Shown: piece after piece, positions 1 through 18,641 of the stretch | How the letters are laid out: every line of letters starts with the position of its first letter | Position numbering within the stretch: position 1 is the stretch's first letter | Source: Intoshia linei | Taxonomy: Eukaryota > Orthonectida > Rhopaluridae | Length of the DNA stretch: 21,918 nucleotides | Assembly: GCA_001642005.1 (NCBI GenBank) | Contig: LWCA01000617.1 | Location: 1 to 21,918, forward strand | Reading direction: 5' to 3' | The notes under the pieces: generated by a model | Told to the model about the DNA's origin: nothing | Databases searched by the model: none | The model's input: the letters and a program-made list of their open reading frames with translations, nothing else | Position numbers and translations under genes: made by a program

Positions 1-3000
1 TGAATTCATGTATTGGCTACAATTTGATGAAATAATTAGGTATATTGACGATGCCGTTTTATATATACACGCTTTTATTTGCTTTATTCTCCCAATGTGA
101 CCATATGGAATGTGAAATAACTCCATAACTACAATTGGTAATTACCTAAAATTTTATATGGTGAAAAATAGGCAAGTATATATTGACTTCCCAAATTTTT
201 GTAAAAATCGAAGCCAAAAAATTGAAAAAATTGGTCTGGGAGTATTCGGGATAATATGCTATGCAATATTTGTTTGTGTATGTGTTCCACTTTATTGAAA
301 TAACTACCAGTCTTAGAATTTTATAAAGTTCACATTTCAATAATAGTTTTTTCCGGGACATATAATAAGATAAATTTCAACCTCCCAAACTACCATCTTA
401 CGTGTCAAAAAGCCCAATTGTCTTTTTTTTTGAAAATAAACGACTTAGAGAATTTAAAAAAATATACACTCTGATACGGATTTAAAATCATAAATATTAT
501 CATAAATTTAAATTTAAAAAAATTATATCTTCAAAGCCAAAACCCCAAATTACCTTTTTTTTAATGAAAACAACCCTAGAATTTAAAAAAATTACAGGTG
601 GTACAGTTGTATCCTGTTAACACACAAAAATTTTTAATCTGAATAAGTGACGCCTTTACGGTCAAAAAAGCATTTTAGTATTTATATATTTTTTTTCCGA
701 AATATTTTATTAACAATATATGAAATATGTAAAACAAAAAATGTGAAATAACTAAGGGTCCGAAAATTAAAAAAAAATTATTCTGACAGAGCTTATTCCA
801 GTTGATATAAATACAAAATTTCAACCCCAGAAATCTACGCATTCCCGGGTAAAAATAATTTATAATATATTATCAACCAATATTTTTCAAATAATTTTGA
901 TTAAAATAAAAATTGAAATTGTTCAAATATAGTAAATTATTATTAATACACATTCTTTTGTGATTTAATGGTAACTCAATTTAAACTTTAAAAAATTACC
1001 TTTTTAAAAATAATTGACTTTATAAATTGTTAATTAACTAATTAATAAACATAATATTGGTATCATGGTGCTTGTAATTTCGTGCTGATTATCATATAAA
1101 AAATGGCATTTTTCCATAAAACACTGCGCTAATCATAATCAAATTTTTAAATTTTTTTTTTTTTATATTTTTAATATTTAATTAATTTTATAACTAGTCA
1201 AACCTCAACGTGTTTAAAATACACCAACGTTTACGAAATTTAATTTATAATTAATTAAAAAGTTACCTAACAAATAAATTATTTTATTTTAAAAAAAAAA
1301 AGGTTGCAAATGTCTGATTTAGATTGTCTATCAAAAGCATTAAATTTATTTTCTAAAACCAATTTATTCTTGTATTATAAGTATTCGAACCAAATATCGT
1401 GCCCCTGGTTTAGCTACCTTGTATTACTCTATTAATTGTTTTTATTTATATACATTAGTTACTAATGTAATGATTAGTATGTATTAATAAAAAATTGAAT
1501 ATTTATTTTTAACCATTATCGACTTACAGAATAAACTGCCCCTTTCGAAATCATTTTTAATTCAAAATTTAAAAAATTTCAATTTGTCATTTAATTTATA
1601 TTTACTAAAGGAACAATCCCATCCATGCAATATTAATCATTAATCTGAATTTGCTGGAATGTTTTTGATTGTTAGTATGTAAAAAATCTTTGTACTCTGA
1701 TATAATCTCGGTAAATTTGTGTTAATCTGACATTTAATGTTATTTTTAAATTATAATATGCTCAATGGTATGAGGCTCGTGGCCACATGAGAATATGTAA
1801 ATATATTTGGCATATTATTAGAAATTTGATTATATAATTAATGATTAATATTTAGACACATATTGACTAACTTGAACAGAAAACTTTCAATTTTATTGAC
1901 TGACAACAATGACAGTGGAAATTATTCCTGCGTTGACCATAATGATGCCCTAATTTCACTTTACCAGCTTGTATCAAAAAGTAAAAAAATTATAATATTT
2001 GTAATACTTGAAATTAGATAGACTCGATGAAAATAATAAATTGACAAATTCTGGTGTCATTTTATTACCTAAATATAAAAGAGCTGTAAAAGGAATGACT
2101 GTAATATTACGCTGTTTCCTTTTATTGTCTACTAATATTTTATCTACGTTCAAGTGGTTAATAAATGGTAAATATCTAAAATTCCTAAACGTCAAATTTA
2201 AATATAGACACTCCAATTAATGAAACCGATTTACATTACACCATAAATGGTTCAATTTTAATAATAAAAGATATTCAACTCTACCATTTCAAAAATAATT
2301 ACAGCTGCAGTATTGATTCCCTCAGTCTTTCTAATTATGTGAAATTAGAGCTCATCCGTAAACTTTATTAACATTATTAAATAATAAATGTAAAAAATCA
2401 GTTGATGAAATGGTATTTCAAATTTACATTTGATGTCTAATTGGATTGGAATTTTATTGTATTTTATTTAATTAGAGTTACCTCGTGTTGTAAATATCTC
2501 GGTCGAGTCTGTTAATATTTATCAACACATTTTGCATTGTCAAATTGATAATGTCAAGCCAATGGATATGGTTTGGCTCAAGGATGGAAATGCTATTGAT
2601 TCTAAAAATGTCATTATTAAGAATGTACTTTTTTTATAAAAATGTAAATAAATTTCAAAATTTTAGCCTGGAAAAATGCGACTAAATGTATTGGATAGTA
2701 CTAGTTCTGGAATCTATCAATGTATAGGTAAAAATGAATTGGCTCTCATTACGGCAACTTTTGCCGTTTATTTTTATGATAATGGTAATACTTTTTATAA
2801 TTCTTTGATAAAATATTAAATTTTAGGGTATCGTGTGCCACCCCCGAAAAACCTGGTTGGAAAAGCTTTGCCTAATCGAAAAATTTATTTGAAATGGGAT
2901 CCAGTTCAATTTGCCCATTCATATGTTATTCAGTATAATGCTGTACAAAGGGATGGTTCATATTCTGATGGTATTGAATATTAATAAAATATTCGTTATT

Positions 3001-6000
3001 AAATGGTATTTATTTTATTGATTAGTATTTGAAAAAGTTGAAGTAAATTCAAAGTTGGTGATTGATACTATGCTTTCAAATACGTCTTATAAAATAATTG
3101 TGCATGCTGTAAATAAATATGGGTATAGTGAACCGTCAAGAGAAATTTATATAACTACCTTAAAACAACATGGTAATTTTTGGAATTTTTAATTTTTAAT
3201 TTTAAATTTAGATGCTATTCGTACACCTACATTTAGCGTTTATTCCCAGACACCTACATCGTTAAATGTTGAATGGAAAAATGTAGACAAAGTGTATATT
3301 GATCAAGCTAAAAAAATTTCAATTTTTTTCAAATTATCAACCGATAATTCTCCTTTATCTCTGGTCAATTATAGTTTAAATGTACATAGTGCAGTCATCT
3401 CCAGTAGTTTATTTTTTTATGTCATTATATCATTATTTAGATCTTATTCCAGGTATGTCTTATTTAATTTGTTTGGTTGTTTCAACCGAAATTGATTATA
3501 CTGCTGATTATGTTGATGTCGATAATCAATGTTTGGAACATTTTACTATTCAAACTCCAATTCCATTAAATTGTAATTTTTAAAGTTAATTTGTGGTTTT
3601 AATTCTCATTAGTGTCAATTTATTAATGCGTGTTTGATTGAACTAAAGCAGTGGTTCCCGATGAAAATTGTTTACGAATTTCAATTTCACAAATTATTTT
3701 TTTTCGCACCAAAGGAAACATAAAATATAAAACATTTATTAAATATTAAAGTTTTTTTCTCATAAAATTTGATAAATCGGATTTTTCAAAAAAATATTAA
3801 AAAAAAAAGGAATTAATCCATTAAAGGTTGTTAAAATTTGATGTTTTGTTTTGGGTTTTGGAATACGAGGTTTTTTCTCATAAGATTTGGTAAAATCGTG
3901 CTTTTCAAAAAATCAATTAAAAAAAGAGAATTAATCCATTTAAAGGTTGTTAAATTTAGATTTTTTTAATGGGTTTTGGAAGTCGTTGTTTATAAGATTG
4001 GATAAATCGGATTTTTCAAAAAAATATTAAAAAAAGACGATATATTCCCTTAAGTGTTGATATTATTAAATAATATTTAGTCAGTGACAGCTAGTATGCT
4101 AGGAAAAATAAAATGTTTAATACTCAATATAAATTTCATTTAAAAAAAAACGGATATTATTTGAGTTAAAAAAGACAGCACAAATATTGACTTTGAAATT
4201 GTTGTCATTTAGGCTGGGAGACATTTACCTAAAAAAGTAAATTAAAGCTAAAGTTCAACTTTATTTTTACTACCATATAAACTCAATTATTGTAAAATAT
4301 AAGTACGCATTTCAATATCTCTAATGAAGATTCACCATCGTACTATTTGATTTTATGTTAATACGCATTTTTTTTTATAATCTAACTAACTCTATTTTCA
4401 ATTTTATTTTAATTCAAAATTTAATTTATTAGTTTAAAAAGTTTAAATTAATAAATAAAAAGAATTGATATTATTTCGGCATTTTATAACACTAAACTTA
4501 TGCTCCATTCAATATAATAAAAGATTGTACCCTACCACGAAGTAAGCAATTTGATAGTCTAAAACAACTTGTACTGTTGATATATATACCATATCAAGAG
4601 ATGTAAAGGGGTAGAAAGTTTGAATTCAATTGGGAAAGGTTACATTTTTCATATAGCACAATAGCTGTCGCGAACTGTTAATAAATAATATACAAATTTT
4701 TTGTTTTGGTTTTAGATTTTGGGTTTTGAATTAAGAAGTCGTTGATCATAAGATTTGATAAAATCTTGTTTTTTAAAAAAATATTTGGAAAAGGGGGTAT
4801 TTCCCTTAAGGGTTGGTAAAATTTGATTTTTGCCTTTTTTAGGCTTTGGGATAAATCTCAACATTTGACAACTCTGTAATAAATATTTAAAATTCTATTT
4901 ATTTTAATCTCATACCTAAGACTATAATTTTGGACCCAAGGGGTCAATCACCCGAATCGGGAACCACTGAACTAAAGTAAAATTAAATTAAAATTTTAAA
5001 AATTACTTGAATTTTTTATGCAAGTAAAACCACGACATTTTAATCAATTATTAAAATACCATATAGACATATAATAGATACTCTATTAGTGATGTAGTGA
5101 ACCGTATAAATTTCCCTTTGTCATTTCCCGTATTAAAAAATCAATAATATAGATTTAGATTTAGTTAATAAATATAATTTTAGATCCCAATATGATAAAT
5201 TTTCAAATATCGCAATTTAATGAAACGAGTGTTCGTATTTCGTGGGACAAATCAGCTATAGACATTTACAAATATAAAAAAATTAAAATTTTAATCAATT
5301 CTTTATATGACGAATCGCAATTGTATTCTATCTATGTTTGGGATTTTCACAAAATAGTAACATTAGGTATGCTATGAAAATATTGAATTTGAATAATTTT
5401 TTAGAACCGAATCTAGTGTATACTATAAGAATGTGTGGAGATTTTGGACTGTGTATAATAAATTCAGTTCTCTATTCAATAAATTCAAATAGTAAATGTT
5501 ACATTATTAAGTTTATTTAGTTTTTTTAGATATTTTTCAAAGTAATGAATTGCAATATATTTATTTCGATGTATATAATATAACCATTAATACAGCTTCA
5601 ATTAAATGGTCTTCTTATATGAGGGACAATGAAGTAAATAAATATTTATATACCTTGCGCTATGAGCCCATTCATGTGGATGGTATAGTTTTGTCACAAG
5701 AAGTTGCATATGTTCAATGGTAACATTAATATATCATTATAATAATTAATAATATTATATTATATAATAATATTAATGTACATTGTACAATTTAGTTCTT
5801 GTTACGAAACCACACTTGAAAATTTAAAAGCTGAAACTGTATATTCTTTTTCAATCAAGGCTGAACCAATAGATCTTGCTCAATTAATGTGGCAAGGAAA
5901 TTTTAATAGTGTAAAATATTTCAAGACACAAACTGGAAGTATAGATTTTATTGTATATACTTTACTGTGTTTTAGTTCCATCCGAACCTACCAACGTTGA

Positions 6001-6801
6001 TTGGGTACCATTAAAAAGTTGTCTGGTTCGTATCACGTGGGATGAGCCAATTGTTACAAACGGTAAAATTTGTTTGTACAAACTAAAATACCGGGTCAAA
6101 ACTGATAAGAATTGGAAAATTATTTCTATTGGTATGCTTAAAATTTTTATGTTGATTTAATATTTTTGATTAGACGGGAGTATGAAAAGTTTTGATTTGG
6201 TTTTGGACAATAATAGCGACAATGTTGTCATTTTACAAGCTTCTACAATCAGAGGGTTTGGAAAATTTGCTAAAATTACAATTCATCAAACATATTCATC
6301 AGGTTTAATTTTTTTAAATGTTTTTAATTTGATTCACATTAGGTTTGCATTTATCTATAATATGCCTGATTGCTATTACCTTGCTTGTAATTATTGCACT
6401 TTCCACAATGTTTGTTGTACGAAAGTAATTTTATAAATTATTTGTAAATGTTATACATATAAATATTACATAATATTACACCAACACATATTATTACATA
6501 CATTTACATTTACATTGTATTACATATAAAATTTTTTATTTTTAAATTTTTAATTTTAGATGTATGAAAATTAAAATGAAACGTTGCGTTTCAGAGTATA
6601 GTTTAAATAAAAAAGACGCTTCTAATATTGAAGCTAAAGATAAATTTAGTCAAGAATCTGGGTATAAAACTGATCTTGAAAATAGTTGCATTAATGTAAT
6701 ATACATTGTCATCAAAATTTTACAATAAATTTTAGATGACTTTATCCTCCATCGTAGAAGAAGATTATCAATGTGATGATGTAATTTATATTTTTTATTA
6801 A
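1..6801 (+). CDS. Ig/fibronectin-III single-pass cell-surface receptor, 5' partial (19 exons seen)
   Basis: Exons joined in phase: <1-39, 1856-1980, 2018-2167, 2208-2357, 2476-2624, 2667-2784, 2827-2970, 3026-3172, 3212-3388, 3441-3572, 5184-5366, 5405-5491, 5530-5719, 5796-5938, 5976-6131, 6174-6302, 6343-6424, 6560-6695, 6736-6801. About 833 residues are visible. Order: end of one Ig domain (Trp in YWLQFDE, then DSGNYSC); Ig about 60-154 (ILRC, FKWL, NNYSC); Ig about 155-243 (LHC, VWLKDG, SGIYQC); five FN3 domains about 244-740 (for example PSEPTNVDW then VRITWDEP); a hydrophobic helix about 743-764 (from IICLIAITLL); a basic stop-transfer patch (RKCMKIKMKR) and a roughly 65-residue tail. 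This indicates an adhesion or guidance receptor at the plasma membrane. Five FN3 domains and a short tail resemble L1CAM/neuroglian, but no FIGQY ankyrin motif is visible; protogenin/DCC-like proteins are an alternative, so no symbol is given. The signal peptide and upstream Ig domains lie outside the window. The last exon could instead splice at 6781, leaving the C-terminus open. Confidence 0.88.
40..1855 (+). other. Long first visible intron of the Ig/FN3 gene
   Basis: The donor (ag|gtatatt) and the acceptor (tttag|a) leave a split codon that joins the Trp half and the Cys half of one Ig domain, so no exon is missing inside. The interval is very AT-rich. At about 410-520 it holds a stretch similar to 16525-16620 (shared CACTCT then ttaaaatc and attatcataaat blocks). 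A 42-codon ATG ORF at 1311-1436 has no recognisable domain and is not needed by the gene model. Otherwise nothing is seen. Confidence 0.75.
410..520 (+). repeat. Diverged dispersed repeat, copy in the first intron
   Basis: This stretch aligns by eye with 16525-16620 in the same orientation: an aattgtcttttttt / aattcttttttt start, an agaattaaaaaaa core, CACTCT, ttaaaatc and then attatcataaat. Similarity is perhaps 70%. A looser, reverse-oriented relative may lie at about 6890-7190. Family unknown; simple AT bias could explain part of the match. Confidence 0.35.
3752..4060 (+). repeat. Tandem units of about 115 bp inside the hAT-like element
   Basis: Units start near 3752, 3871 and about 3985. 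Each runs through ctcataagatttg, gatttttcaaaaaa, attaaaaaaa, a taatccatt-aaaggttgttaaa segment and gggttttgga. A further diverged unit reappears at about 4690-4870, after the middle of the element, so the array is interrupted. The gttggtaaaatttgatttt segment is also related to the minisatellite at 7984-8390 on the opposite strand. Confidence 0.65.
4432..4680 (+). repeat. Dispersed repeat of about 250 bp, copy 1
   Basis: Nearly identical to 21666-21918 in the same orientation: about a dozen substitutions and one 3-bp gap (gat) over about 245 bp, by eye near 95%. Shared landmarks are ttatttcggcattttataa, taccctaccacgaagtaag and agctgtcgcgaactgt. It lies inside the hAT-like element, so it is either part of that family or nested in it. 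No long ORF and no tRNA-type A/B boxes were recognised. Confidence 0.85.
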
Positions 6802-7827
6802 CGTGACAGTTGTGTACTTGGTACAAACTACAGCTAGGTATAACGAGTTTTTAAAAAAAGTTTAAACTGGGGGTTTGATGGTGAAAATGTAATTTCTTAA
6901 GGTTGTAATTTATGTTAATCAGTATGATTTTAAAAACTATCCCCATAATATATGTTTTATAATAATTTAGAACATTTTTCATTTTTAAAACAAAGGGTAA
7001 TTTTGGGTTTTGACCATGAAGGTGTACGTTCCTGAGGCTAAAATTTAGGATAATGTGTTAATTAATTACTTTAAAACGCGTTCCAGGATTTATGTTTTTT
7101 TTAAAATTTTGGGTTGATTATATTTTAAAAAAAGGCAAATTGGGTTTTTTACCTTAAAGGACTTAAATTCGGCAAATGAAATAGATGTCAACATCCCCTG
7201 CTATATTAGAAAAACTTTAAACTTAAATATTCGGTAACACACAAAGATATTTAATTTTATGTAAATAAAGGATGCTAAAAATTTAAAGATTGCTTTTTTT
7301 ATCGTTATATGCATATCATGAACCATTATTAAAAAATTTGTATAAAATACAATACCCAAAACCTTGATTCGGCGACCTATGCAAAATTTTTTATAAAATT
7401 GTGGGATGCTTTTTCTAAATTGAGTATATGAAAAAAATATATTTTTCAATATTTTGAGTCATGAGTCAAATTTAAATTGTCTAGTTCATGGTCGAATCAA
7501 TTATATTGTCATGGTTGACAATTTATATCAATTTACAATTGTTAATTTATTAATCTAGAAAAATAAAATTTGTTATGCTGGACTATATCATAATTGTCCA
7601 CTTGATACACTCTCTCTTGTCAATTTATCTACCAAAAAATGAATCATGTGCAAAAAAAATTATATATTTCAAAGGATTTAAAAATCTATTTATTTATTTA
7701 TTGATTCACTGTATATTAAGTTAAATAAAATTTTTTGTCATTTGTTTGTTTGTTTTTATATAATTTCGATGTAAATATTTTTTTCTAGATGTTTATGTTC
7801 ACAGTCCGTACCCTTGCTAGTCTAATG
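6802..7827. other. Intergenic, no gene seen
   Basis: Downstream of the Ig/FN3 stop. No clear AATAAA was found close to the stop. About 6890-7190 holds gggttttgacc / gggttgatt / gggttttttacc segments that look like a diverged inverted relative of the 410-600 repeat. A small perfect stem attgtca-tggt-tgacaat lies near 7505-7522. The ORF at 7201-7449 on the minus strand is low-complexity AT translation without family resemblance. Confidence 0.5.
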
Positions 7828-7983
7828 CAGTGGTTTCCAAACTTTTTCCACCATGGAGCACTTGTCAATCTAAAAAATTTGTGTGGACCACATAATTTTT
7901 TTCTAAATCCCTGTAATTTTGAACACATCACTAAGGTATTGTTTATATTAGAAAATATTCTTAAACGCAACCATTTTTACTAA

Positions 7984-8390
7984 AAATCCACTTTTACCAA
8001 CATTTAAATAAAAAATCCAAATTTTACCAACCCTTATGGGAAAACCCATTTTTACCAACCTTTAATGGAAAAATTCGGTTTTAAAAGCCCTTTAGAAAAA
8101 ATTCCAGTTTTACCAACCTTTAAGGGAAAAATCCCAATTTTAGCAACCCTTATGGGAAAACACACTTTTACCAACTTTTAATGGAAAAATCGAGTTTTGC
8201 TAACTTTTAAGGAAAAAATCCACATTTACAAACCCCTAAGGAAAAATCCAAATTTTACCAACTATTATGGAAAACCCACTTTTATATAACTTTAATGGAA
8301 AAATTCGGTTTTAAAAGCCCTTTAGGGAAAATCCCATTTATACCAACCCTTATGGGAAAACCCAAATTTACCAACCTTTTCTGTGAAAAA
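7984..8390 (+). repeat. Minisatellite of about 29 bp with 230-bp higher-order period
   Basis: Units of the type ttttaccaacctttaatggaa / aaatccc repeat every 28-31 bp with drift. A distinctive unit ending attcggttttaaaagccc occurs at 8061 and again at 8291, exactly 230 bp apart, which implies that a block of about eight units was duplicated. The inverse form (cccttaaaggttggtaaaac) reappears at 8680-8760 and, more diverged, at 4800-4830. Short ORFs across it are by-products of the repeat. Confidence 0.8.
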
Positions 8391-8650
8391 GAAAATACAA
8401 ACAGCGTACTTGGAGGGCTGAATTTTCTGAAACAGGCATGCAAAAAGAGAGTTAAACAATTACGACTGACAAAGGCAAGGCATATCATAAAACTATGGAA
8501 ACCCTTGGTAGTTCCACCATATGATTTAACTGTTGATTTCACGTAAAAACTTTGATTGAATCTGATGCTTCCGGGATAACTTGTTTATCACTAATCTTTC
8601 TATTTGAGAACTTCATTTTGTTTTGTTTGTAATATTGAGTTTTGATGAGA
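8391..8650 (+). other. Less AT-rich spacer inside the fold-back, with ORF tail of unknown origin
   Basis: Between the two minisatellite arms lies unique sequence that is visibly richer in G+C. One frame is open from inside the minisatellite to a taa at 8544-8546, and its unique part (from about 8385) encodes a basic stretch of about 50 residues including LNFLKQACKKRVKQ and KLWKPLVVPPYD. I recognise no domain. It could be a remnant of a captured gene or transposase, or chance; there is no plausible start of its own. Confidence 0.35.
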
Positions 8651-8812
8651 TACTCCGCAATTCTGTAAAACTGGATTTTTCCCTTAAAGGTTGGTAAAAC
8701 TAAAATTTTCCTTTTAGGGTTGGTACAACTGAATTTTTATTTTTAGTGTTGTTAAATTTTGATTTTTAGTAAAAATGGTTGGATTTAAGTAGACGCCCTT
8801 TATATTATATAT

Positions 8813-9127
8813 CAGGGTGGTCCAAAGCATGGACGCGAAATTTTTTTAGTAATATATTATAAAAAACAATGATTTACAGAAATATCATAATTGATCTTTT
8901 TAGATCTTTTCTACAATTATGACTTTATAAAACACTGATTATATTTTTAATTGTCGTAATATTCATATTTTGACACTTGTAGTAATATTTTGATTAATCT
9001 GTGAAATTTTGACTTATACTCGGCTTTGGAGTTCAAAGCCAAAGTTTAGACTATATTTTTTAATGTTGCCTCGAAATCTTAAAATTTAAAATTTTTGGCC
9101 ATCACTCGCTATGTTTGAACCACCCTG
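8813..9127 (+). mobile_element. hAT-like MITE, 315 bp
   Basis: The left end CAGGGTGGTCCAAAGCAT is mirrored by the right end ATGTTTGAACCACCCTG (inverse CAGGGTGGTTCAAACAT), with two mismatches over about 17 bp counting the gap. The flanks are ttatatat (8805-8812) and ttatacat (9128-9135), an 8-bp duplication with one mismatch. There is no coding capacity. It lies between the Ig/FN3 gene and aPKC, about 325 bp before the aPKC start codon. Confidence 0.75.
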
Positions 9128-9452
9128 TTATACATTATTAGACAAGGTTTAAAAACAAAAACGTCTGGTAACCAATAAAACAAAATTTTCAACATTCTTA
9201 ACTTGAAACGGGTAGTAACATAAAATTTGGAAAGTTTCCAAATATTTTTCCATATAAACTATATAATAAAGTCCACATCCAACATGTTAGGAAGGTAAAA
9301 AATCAGATTAATATAATATGAAAAGGATTCCATAAATCCACAAATTATTAATAATTAAATTATACACAATTTAACACTACAATAAAAAGTATTGAAGCGT
9401 TATTATTCCAATTGTGAAAAAAACTTTATTATTAATACATTTTAATTTTCAA
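9128..9452. promoter_or_regulatory. Upstream region of aPKC, nothing certain
   Basis: This is the only sequence between the MITE and the aPKC start codon, so it must hold at least the proximal 5' UTR and possibly the promoter. A TATA-like ctatataataaag lies near 9258-9270, but such strings are expected by chance at this base composition. No other motif is supportable. Confidence 0.25.
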
Positions 9453-18335
<8,883 letters not shown>

Positions 18336-18641
18336 ATTTTGTAATTTCATTGCCTAATAAATTAATTCGTTTATTTTTCTTTGTATTGAACCGTTTAAGT
18401 TTTATTATAAAACTGTCCAAGTAATAAAACTTGACAGGTTTATTTGAAAGTGGTTCCAACTTTATCAAAATGACATTTAAAATTTAAATGGTGGCTCATT
18501 ACTATCGTGTTATTCCATTACTCAAGTGCCACTTTATTTAACGGAAAATAGTTTTACTCAAATCTATGACAATACTCAATGTATAAAATGAGTAAATTAA
18601 CAGTTGAGTAGTCTGGTTAATGCTTGCAAATATTATTCAAT
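18336..18641. promoter_or_regulatory. Intergenic region between aPKC and the Dok gene
   Basis: It must contain the aPKC 3' end and the Dok promoter or 5' UTR. Apart from the AATAAA near the aPKC stop, I see no recognisable motif. Head-to-tail spacing this short might allow co-transcription, but no trans-splice acceptor can be distinguished from ordinary T-rich AG sites. Confidence 0.35.
18356..18361 (+). terminator. Candidate polyadenylation signal of aPKC
   Basis: AATAAA stands 21 bp after the aPKC stop codon, followed by T-rich sequence. The spacing implies a very short 3' UTR, and the next gene starts only 306 bp after the stop. In DNA this AT-rich the hexamer alone is weak evidence. Confidence 0.45.

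Larger units (their letters stand above)
3649..4969 (+). mobile_element. hAT-like non-autonomous element with perfect 8-bp target duplication
   Basis: The left end reads CAGTGGTTCCCGAT and the right end is its inverse (ATCGGGAACCACTG), so 14 bp of terminal inverted repeat match exactly. The direct flanks are aactaaag at 3641-3648 and aactaaag at 4970-4977, a perfect 8-bp duplication, which is the hAT superfamily signature. The 1321-bp body has no transposase ORF. Inside are roughly 115-bp tandem units on both sides (from 3752 and again near 4745) and, in the middle, a roughly 250-bp repeat shared with the right edge of the window. The element lies in the intron 3573-5183 of the Ig/FN3 gene, between FN3-2 and FN3-3, and accounts for most of that intron's length. 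Confidence 0.85.
7828..8800 (+). mobile_element. hAT-like end with fold-back minisatellite body (right end not found)
   Basis: It begins CAGTGGTTTCCAAACTTTTT, the same type of end as the 3649-4969 element (CAGTGGTTCCC). The left subterminal part (aaccatttttactaaaaatcc, about 7970-7990) is mirrored by gatttttagtaaaaatggttg at about 8760-8782, so the body is an imperfect inverted repeat around the minisatellite. No inverse CCACTG end or matching 8-bp flank was seen before the next element at 8813, so the right end is absent, deleted or misjudged. Confidence 0.5.

Noticed and set aside
1311-1436. 42-codon ATG ORF in the first long intron as an alternative first exon
   Set aside because: It would supply no Trp half for the Ig domain, whereas 1-39 does so in the right phase.
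1974-2216. 80-residue minus-strand ORF
   Set aside because: It is the antisense shadow of the Ig exon 2018-2167 and its short introns.
3292-3583. Two overlapping ORFs as independent small proteins
   Set aside because: They are the two halves of FN3 domain 2 joined by the 52-nt intron 3389-3440 (VH|N LIPGMSYL).
4432-4680. tRNA, 5S or snRNA gene as the identity of the dispersed repeat
   Set aside because: No A/B box pair, cloverleaf or snRNA motif could be recognised by eye.
7201-7449. 82-residue minus-strand ORF
   Set aside because: Its translation is dominated by Phe, Ile and Lys as expected from AT-rich DNA, with no domain, no flanking splice logic and no composition change.
7785-7983. 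Overlapping ORFs on both strands near the 7828 element
   Set aside because: They run across a transposon end and into the minisatellite; no family resemblance.
7984-8390. CRISPR array
   Set aside because: The units are contiguous and drifting, without unique spacers of constant length, in a eukaryotic genome.
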